A DNA stretch of 11,678 nucleotides from assembly GCA_946887425.1 (NCBI GenBank), contig CAMPKW010000029.1, forward strand, positions 1 to 11,678, read 5' to 3'. The notes under the pieces were generated by a model, which searched no databases, was not told the origin of the DNA, and saw only the letters and a program-made list of their open reading frames with translations. This DNA comes from an uncultured Candidatus Saccharibacteria bacterium (GTDB lineage: Bacteria; Patescibacteria; Saccharimonadia; Saccharimonadales; UBA6022). Each line of letters starts with the position of its first letter. The first letter of the stretch is position 1. Shown here one piece after another: positions 1 to 4,003 of the stretch. Position numbers and translations under genes: made by a program.

Positions 1-185
1 TTTTTTGAGGCCATGGCAATTGAATAGGCCAGCTCTTTGCCGTGACCAATGCGCTCAGTCGCAATGAGCTCAACTTTTTGTTTTGGAAAACGCTCTTTTA
101 GCTGCGCTTCTAACTCCTTCGCCATTTGCCCACTCGACCCGGTGCTATTCGGGTTATATATAATAGCGATAGTCGTATAACTCAT
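1..185 (-). CDS. Lipid kinase of the diacylglycerol kinase (YegS/LCB5) family, N-terminal part
   Basis: Only the first 61 codons are in the window; the gene runs off the left edge. The peptide begins MSYTTIAIIYNPNSTGSSG and continues to GHGKELAYSIA. A short beta strand followed by an NPxS(T)G-type turn near residues 11-16, then a strand and a GHGxELA helix, is the opening of the diacylglycerol kinase catalytic domain (DAGK_cat), which transfers phosphate from ATP to diacylglycerol or related lipids at the membrane. The ATG at 185 is chosen because the divergent gene starts only 21 bp away and a TATAAT box lies 6 nt upstream. The neighbouring CDP-lipid synthase and CDP-alcohol phosphatidyltransferase support a lipid role. 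The substrate (diacylglycerol, undecaprenol or a sphingoid base) cannot be decided from this fragment. Confidence 0.75.
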   Translation of the reverse strand, partial: MSYTTIAIIYNPNSTGSSGQMAKELEAQLKERFPKQKVELIATERIGHGKELAYSIAMASK

Positions 186-191
186 ATATCA

Positions 192-197
192 ATTATA
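192..197 (-). promoter_or_regulatory. -10 box (TATAAT) of the lipid kinase gene, leaderless arrangement
   Basis: A perfect TATAAT on the minus strand ends 6 nt before the ATG at 185, so transcription would begin at or within a base or two of the start codon. No Shine-Dalgarno sequence fits. No good -35 hexamer or TGn extension is visible. The box overlaps the -10 box of the divergent gene by 4 bp. Confidence 0.55.
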
Positions 198-199
198 CT
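194..199 (+). promoter_or_regulatory. -10 box (TATACT) of the CarS-like gene, leaderless arrangement
   Basis: TATACT ends 7 nt before the ATG at 207, predicting a transcript that starts at or next to the start codon. A GAGGG sits at 201-205 but is only 1 nt from the ATG, too close for a normal Shine-Dalgarno role. The -35 region would lie inside the lipid kinase gene and is weak. Confidence 0.5.
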
Positions 200-206
200 A
201 GAGGGT

Positions 207-764
207 ATGCTACAAGATATCTTATTCGCAATCTGGTTTTTACTTCCGGCCGCTATTTCAAATGCAACACCCGTATTTGCTGCTGCGCTGCCCGTTTTGA
301 AAAAATTCAACGCACCGATTGATGCCGGCAAAACGTGGCGCGGACATCCCCTGCTTGGGCCGCACAAAACATGGCGCGGTATTATCACGGGCATTATCAC
401 CGCAACGCTTATCCTGTGGATCCAGCAGCTCCTATTCGGGCAATTCGAGTGGGCACAGTATCTGGCAAATGGCGTCGACTACGCCGCCCTGCCCGTACTA
501 CTACTCGGGCCTCTTTTTGCTATTGGTGCACTTGGCGGCGATGCGATCGAAAGCTTCTTAAAACGTCAGAGAAACATCAAGTCTGGTGGCAGCTGGGTAC
601 CATTTGATCAGCTCGATTATATTATCGGCAGCGTCATAGTCTCGCTCCTATTTGTTGTGTTATCCCCTGTGCAATACCTGTGGATATTCGTCGTTTGGTT
701 CCTTGGTCACCTACTGGCAAGCTTCGTCGGCTACAAGCTTGGCCTCAAAAAAGATCCGATTTAA
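207..764 (+). CDS. CarS-like CDP-archaeol/CDP-diacylglycerol synthase (CTP:lipid cytidylyltransferase)
   Basis: This 185-residue integral membrane protein resembles the CarS/DUF46 family, which activates a phosphatidate-type lipid with CTP to give a CDP-lipid for phospholipid synthesis. The start MLQDILFAIWFLLPA gives a first membrane helix, and further helices lie near residues 58-78, 94-110, 138-154 and 157-177. Family-type motifs are visible: GPHKTWRG (51-58), GDAIESFLKR (111-120) and PFDQLD (132-137), carrying the Asp/Lys/Arg residues expected for nucleotide and metal binding. An in-frame ATG at 126 is rejected as start because it would overlap the divergent lipid kinase by 60 bp and add a non-family extension. 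CarS was described in archaea; in a bacterium the lipid is probably phosphatidic acid, which is inference. The stop codon overlaps that of the convergent phosphatidyltransferase gene. Confidence 0.85.
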   Translation: MLQDILFAIWFLLPAAISNATPVFAAALPVLKKFNAPIDAGKTWRGHPLLGPHKTWRGIITGIITATLILWIQQLLFGQFEWAQYLANGVDYAALPVLLLGPLFAIGALGGDAIESFLKRQRNIKSGGSWVPFDQLDYIIGSVIVSLLFVVLSPVQYLWIFVVWFLGHLLASFVGYKLGLKKDPI

Positions 765-1375
765 TTCCGGTCAGTTGCGTACTGCCAAAGAGCATAAAGT
801 CCCAAGATGACTGAAACGGCGATAATAGTATAAACGGCGAGTGTGAGAGCGAGCGGATCATGCAAAGCTTCTGCGAGTAATACCCCTACGATTCCCGCCC
901 AAGCTGCGGCCATACTTAACTTTCCTTGGCGCGTTGGATGAACACCAATCCCCTTGGACTTTTTGTATAGAATTACTAGTGTGATAAGAATTTGTGGAGC
1001 AATGAGTGCCATTATCACCCACCAATGCGTAATATCTGCAAATAATAACACGACGATTGTGAGTAATGTGCCAATCTTGTCAGCGGCCGCATCGAACAGC
1101 TCACCCAGTGGCGACTTCGTGTGCGTGGCTTCGGCTACAAGGCCATCAACAATATCCAGTAAACGACCACTCACAAGGAGTACTAACCCCGCCCAGAACT
1201 GCTGCTGCAAAATTGACACGAGCCCGTAGATAACCATGCCCAGGCCAATGACGGTAATGATATTTGCTGGCGACACAATACCGCCGGTTGCCGCAGCCAT
1301 ATTTTGAAATACATTGCGGTCAGCTGCTTTTACAGTTGCCCAGTCGGGTGTTCCAGATGTACGATGAAGATTCAT
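761..1375 (-). CDS. CDP-alcohol phosphatidyltransferase family membrane protein
   Basis: A 204-residue polytopic membrane enzyme of the family that swaps the CMP of a CDP-lipid for an alcohol such as glycerol-3-phosphate or inositol phosphate. The signature lies at residues 74-99: D74-x2-D77-G78-x2-A81, then G91-x3-D95-x3-D99, with all four metal-binding Asp present and canonical spacing. The Arg that normally follows A81 is Glu82 here, which is unusual. SPANIITVIG (35-44) matches the usual start of the first membrane helix; other helices lie near 60-75, 102-117, 118-137, 155-172 and 175-198. Its probable CDP-lipid donor is made by the convergent CarS-like gene. The ATG at 1375 has TATAAT 6 nt upstream and no Shine-Dalgarno. 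Whether it is a phosphatidylglycerophosphate, phosphatidylinositol-phosphate or other synthase cannot be told. Confidence 0.88.
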   Translation of the reverse strand: MNLHRTSGTPDWATVKAADRNVFQNMAAATGGIVSPANIITVIGLGMVIYGLVSILQQQFWAGLVLLVSGRLLDIVDGLVAEATHTKSPLGELFDAAADKIGTLLTIVVLLFADITHWWVIMALIAPQILITLVILYKKSKGIGVHPTRQGKLSMAAAWAGIVGVLLAEALHDPLALTLAVYTIIAVSVILGLYALWQYATDRN

Positions 1376-1381
1376 CGTTAC

Positions 1382-1387
1382 ATTATA
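1382..1387 (-). promoter_or_regulatory. -10 box (TATAAT) of the phosphatidyltransferase gene, leaderless arrangement
   Basis: A perfect TATAAT on the minus strand ends 6 nt before the ATG at 1375. The whole intergenic gap to the preceding gene's TAG stop (1406) is 30 nt, so the gene has its own promoter despite following another gene on the same strand. No Shine-Dalgarno is seen. A weak TTTAGC could serve as -35 at 17 bp spacing. Confidence 0.55.
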
Positions 1388-1405
1388 CCTCTTACCTCGG
1401 CATCG

Positions 1406-2326
1406 CTAAAGTTGTATAGCGAGGTTGTATACCGCATTCTCGAGTACGCGCGCCCGCGTAAGCTTACCACCGGTGAAGAAAGGATACGGATCTTTCAACT
1501 TTGAGCCATATTCTTGCTGAACCAATACGCCGATATCCGGGTATTCATGTGGGATTCTATCGGTCATGGAGCGGGGAAACTCAATATCGAGATCGACACC
1601 AATTTTTTGTTCACCACCCACCTTTTCAATCACGAGCGCCGCACAGCCAAAGGCATTGTGGTTCGCATGGACGCTGTGATACCCACTTTCAATAGTGGCA
1701 AGGTACTGCACGTCGTTCGCTACCGGCAATGCTTTTAAGTTCGTATGGCGCGTCACCGCCCCTTCGTAGCTTTCTTCGATACTGATTGGCTGGTCGTTGA
1801 CGCCCGATTCAACTTTTACGCCCACGACGCGCGTGCGAATCCCTGCCCTGCGGAGGCCACGGCTAAGCGCCAAGTGCTTCACTGGACTCTCGCTACTGAC
1901 GGCGAGAACCGGCAAAGAATCCATATATCCATCTATTTTTGCTAGATCACCTTCGAGGATCACCGGCTGCATACTGCGGATTTCATCGGCGTAAGCCACC
2001 TCTGGCACAGGATGAAGAAGAAATATTTCGAGTCCCTGCGCATAGGCGCGTCCGATCTCAAGCAGCGTATTGCCACCAATATACCCATCTATCCCATTCT
2101 TGGCTTCATTGATCACCAACACCGCATCCGACGCATCAATCTTGGTAAAATGCTCGTCAATATATCGACGCTTGTCACTGTCACTTAAAGTCGCACGAAC
2201 ACCATCGACAAATTCACCCTCATTTAGATTAGGACGCTCAATTTCGTACCCTTGAGCCTCGAGTGTCTTTTGAGCAACCGTCATTGCCGACGCATGCGCC
2301 ATAGAACCGCAAATTGCAATTTTCAT
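1406..2326 (-). CDS. Fusion of a nucleoside 2-deoxyribosyltransferase-like domain and a YjjX-like non-canonical purine NTP phosphatase
   Basis: The 306-residue protein has two halves. Residues 1-125 (start KIAICGSM; then GGNTLLEIGRAYAQGLEIFLL at about 84-104, with E90 in the catalytic-Glu position) resemble nucleoside 2-deoxyribosyltransferases, which cut or exchange the base of deoxynucleosides or deoxynucleotides. Residues 138-306 resemble the YjjX/DUF84 inosine/xanthosine triphosphatases that hydrolyse ITP and XTP: VESGVNDQPISIEE (172-185), ATIESG (210-215), and FFTGGKLTRARVLENA (283-298), close to the YjjX ending with its TAGKLTRA motif. The Asn of the usual TTNPxK loop is replaced (SSESPVK, 144-150). 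The ATG at 2326 has GGGAG 5 nt upstream. The gene lies just past the nrdB terminator, so it is probably separately transcribed. Joint use in deoxynucleotide salvage and pool cleaning is inferred from the domain pair and neighbours. Confidence 0.75.
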   Translation of the reverse strand: MKIAICGSMAHASAMTVAQKTLEAQGYEIERPNLNEGEFVDGVRATLSDSDKRRYIDEHFTKIDASDAVLVINEAKNGIDGYIGGNTLLEIGRAYAQGLEIFLLHPVPEVAYADEIRSMQPVILEGDLAKIDGYMDSLPVLAVSSESPVKHLALSRGLRRAGIRTRVVGVKVESGVNDQPISIEESYEGAVTRHTNLKALPVANDVQYLATIESGYHSVHANHNAFGCAALVIEKVGGEQKIGVDLDIEFPRSMTDRIPHEYPDIGVLVQQEYGSKLKDPYPFFTGGKLTRARVLENAVYNLAIQL

Positions 2327-2361
2327 ATCATCTCCCGTTAGAATATTCAGCCACTAGAAGA

Positions 2362-2384
2362 AAGTAGGCCTCGACGGCCTACTT
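2362..2384 (-). terminator. Intrinsic terminator after nrdB
   Basis: A 9-bp perfect stem (AAGTAGGCC / GGCCTACTT) with a 5-nt loop lies 7 nt beyond the nrdB stop, followed on the minus strand by TCTTCT. On the plus strand the hairpin is followed by TTGGTTTATTTTTTC, so weak activity in the other direction is possible, but no plus-strand gene ends here. Confidence 0.75.
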
Positions 2385-2390
2385 CTTGGT

Positions 2391-3455
2391 TTATTTTTTC
2401 AAAATACTGTTATCTGGATCGTTTTCGTGACGGTCAGCGCTCGGACTTTGGCCCTCAACCGGCTTTGACGATGAGCCACCGCCAGCGTTCACCTCGTAGC
2501 TCGTATTCGTGGCTTCAAAGAAGTTCACGAGCTGCAACGTATCGTTGGCACCAGCCATCCACTTGGCAGGGTTTGAGACCTTGTAGTGCGGGTCAAACCC
2601 AAGCTCTTCAAGACGGCGATCAGCCAAGTACTTCACGTATTGGTTGATGTAGTCGCTATTGAGGCCAAGGATGCCGTTTGGCAACAAGTCCTTATTGTAG
2701 GCTTCTTCCATCTCCACGGCATCGAGAATCATTTGCTTGATTTCGTTGGCGAACTCTTCAGTCTGAAGGTCTTCGTTTTCTTCAAGTACGGTAAGAATAA
2801 GGTTGATACCGAACTTGAGGTGGAGTGATTCGTCGCGCACTACCCAGTCCATGAGAGAGCCGAAATTGCGGAGCAAGTTGCGCTGGCGGAATGAAAGTGC
2901 CACCATAAACCCGCTGTAGAACCAGATGCCTTCAAGGATAATGTTGTAGGCTACGAGGTTGCGGACAAAGTCTTTCTTGCCTTCAGTAGTAGTAATATCG
3001 AGCGTATCTTCCGTCATACGCTTAATAAACTTGGTCTCGAAAGCTTCTTTGGCAGCCATCGAAGGAGTTTCCACGTGTGCAGCATAGGCTTCTTCGCGGT
3101 TGATCGGGAATGTCTCGAGCACATACTCAAATGACATACAGTGATTCGCCTCTTCCCACATTTGCTTGGCAAGATAGAGGTGACATTCAGCAGCATTTAC
3201 ATACGGATACACACCAAAGGCCAGCGCTTTATTGACGAGCAGCTCATTCGGGTTGAAGTAACTCATAAGGAACGTGAGCGCGTGGCGCTCTTCATCGCTC
3301 ATTTTCTTCCAGTCGGCTAGGTCTTGTCCGAGCTGAATCTCATTTGGAAACCATGTGTTTGCCACTGCTTGATCGTAAAGATCCATAGCCCACTTATAGT
3401 GAACTGGCTTTAAAAGCAGTCCGTCCTGAATACCTGTACCTAAAATTCCTGCCAT
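2391..3455 (-). CDS. nrdB: Ribonucleoside-diphosphate reductase class I beta subunit, Tyr-less (class Ic-like)
   Basis: This 354-residue ferritin-fold subunit generates the oxidant that starts the NrdA radical reaction, reducing ribonucleotides to deoxyribonucleotides. Metal ligands can be assigned as E71, E102, H105, E175, E209 and H212; the spacings 31, 73 and 34 match those I recall for Chlamydia trachomatis NrdB (E89, E120, E193, E227). The radical tyrosine site, H105 plus four, is Phe109 (HCMSF), and the first ligand is Glu rather than Asp, both marks of class Ic, which uses a Mn/Fe centre instead of a tyrosyl radical. W35 and the tail tyrosine Y320 (NFFEATNTSY, 311-320) are in place for radical transfer. 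The 34 residues after Y320 are a Gly/Ser-rich polar tail that is probably disordered. A strong GAGGAGG (3460-3466) lies 4 nt before the ATG. Metal identity cannot be read from sequence. Confidence 0.93.
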   Translation of the reverse strand: MAGILGTGIQDGLLLKPVHYKWAMDLYDQAVANTWFPNEIQLGQDLADWKKMSDEERHALTFLMSYFNPNELLVNKALAFGVYPYVNAAECHLYLAKQMWEEANHCMSFEYVLETFPINREEAYAAHVETPSMAAKEAFETKFIKRMTEDTLDITTTEGKKDFVRNLVAYNIILEGIWFYSGFMVALSFRQRNLLRNFGSLMDWVVRDESLHLKFGINLILTVLEENEDLQTEEFANEIKQMILDAVEMEEAYNKDLLPNGILGLNSDYINQYVKYLADRRLEELGFDPHYKVSNPAKWMAGANDTLQLVNFFEATNTSYEVNAGGGSSSKPVEGQSPSADRHENDPDNSILKK

Positions 3456-3477
3456 ATATCCTCCTCTTTTCTTAGTG

Positions 3478-3732
3478 CTATGCCGCTATCGTTTCTAGTT
3501 CAAGCAGGCCGTTTCGAACACAATATTGCGTCAATTTATTTAGTTGCTCTTCGTGACGATTATACTCGGCGAGCGCTTCAGTGCGCTCAGCACCCTCTAC
3601 AGATCCATATAGAAGAAGTCGCTCCGCATCATTCATTCCATCAAGTGACCGCTCTCGCAGCTCAAGCGCTTGATCATGCAGGTGTTCGTCTATCGCGAGT
3701 GGATATACCTGACCGTAACGTTCGTGCCCCAT
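3478..3732 (-). CDS. 84-aa protein of unknown function inside the nrd operon
   Basis: I do not recognise this protein. It starts MGHERYGQVY at an ATG one nucleotide after the TAA of the upstream 60-aa ORF (TAATATG), which suggests translational coupling, and it ends 22 nt before nrdB. It is charged and probably mostly helical: residues 17-32 (DEHLHDQALELRERSL), 33-43 and 48-70 would form amphipathic helices, and there is one cysteine (C71). No signal peptide or membrane segment is seen. The open frame continues upstream to an ATG at 3879, but that would run across the 60-aa ORF in another frame and translate poorly (Leu/Arg-rich, unlike the rest), so the ATG at 3732 is preferred. Its position between nrdA and nrdB suggests a role with ribonucleotide reductase, which is inference only. 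Confidence 0.65.
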   Translation of the reverse strand: MGHERYGQVYPLAIDEHLHDQALELRERSLDGMNDAERLLLYGSVEGAERTEALAEYNRHEEQLNKLTQYCVRNGLLELETIAA

Positions 3733-3733
3733 A

Positions 3734-3916
3734 TTACTGGCAACCCATGCACATAGTGAGGTCTGCTGGGTCAAGTGGCGCCACAACCTGACCACCAAAG
3801 CCATTATCATTAGCGTCCTGTTGTGCCTGAGCTTGAGCATTTGCCATTGCCTGGTCGATAGCTGCAAGTTTTTCTTCAAGTGTCATATCTTCTGAGATGA
3901 TTTGTGATGCGTTCAT
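3734..3916 (-). CDS. 60-aa protein with a NrdA-type C-terminal CxxC tail, candidate separate redox tail of ribonucleotide reductase
   Basis: The protein has three parts: a helical segment rich in Ala and Gln (about 10-34), a flexible Gly-containing linker (36-45), and the ending PLDPADLTMCMGCQ. Class I NrdA proteins commonly end in a flexible tail with a cysteine pair, often as CxxCQ at the very C-terminus, that carries electrons from thioredoxin or glutaredoxin into the active site. The NrdA encoded just upstream has no such cysteines. This ORF is in the same frame as nrdA, 87 nt beyond its stop, with its own AGGGG ribosome binding site (3924-3928) 7 nt before the ATG. I infer that it supplies the reducing CxxC in trans, its helix docking on NrdA. 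Alternatives are a NrdH-like redox peptide of other origin or a regulator. Confidence 0.7.
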   Translation of the reverse strand: MNASQIISEDMTLEEKLAAIDQAMANAQAQAQQDANDNGFGGQVVAPLDPADLTMCMGCQ

Positions 3917-4003
3917 AGTGCTTCCCCTTTTTGCTTTCCTTATTATCGCTACTTTATTCGTAAATGTCTGTGAAATTTCTTGCTTACGTTCGATCCATCA
4001 TAC

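Noticed and set aside
126..206. Upstream ATG extension of the CarS-like gene
   Set aside because: It overlaps the divergent lipid kinase coding region by 60 bp, adds residues unlike the family N-terminus, and passes through both -10 boxes.
3730..3745. Frameshift joining the 60-aa and 84-aa ORFs into one protein
   Set aside because: CMGCQ at a protein's very C-terminus matches the NrdA tail pattern, and an ATG follows the stop immediately; no homopolymer or slippery site is at the junction.
3733..3879. Longer 133-aa version of the 84-aa nrd-operon protein
   Set aside because: The extra 49 residues come from translating the 60-aa CxxCQ ORF in another frame, and their composition differs from the rest; the ATG directly after the TAA is more credible.
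3734..3916. 60-aa protein as NrdH/glutaredoxin
   Set aside because: It has a CxxC but lacks a thioredoxin fold: too short, with the CxxC at the C-terminus instead of near the N-terminus.
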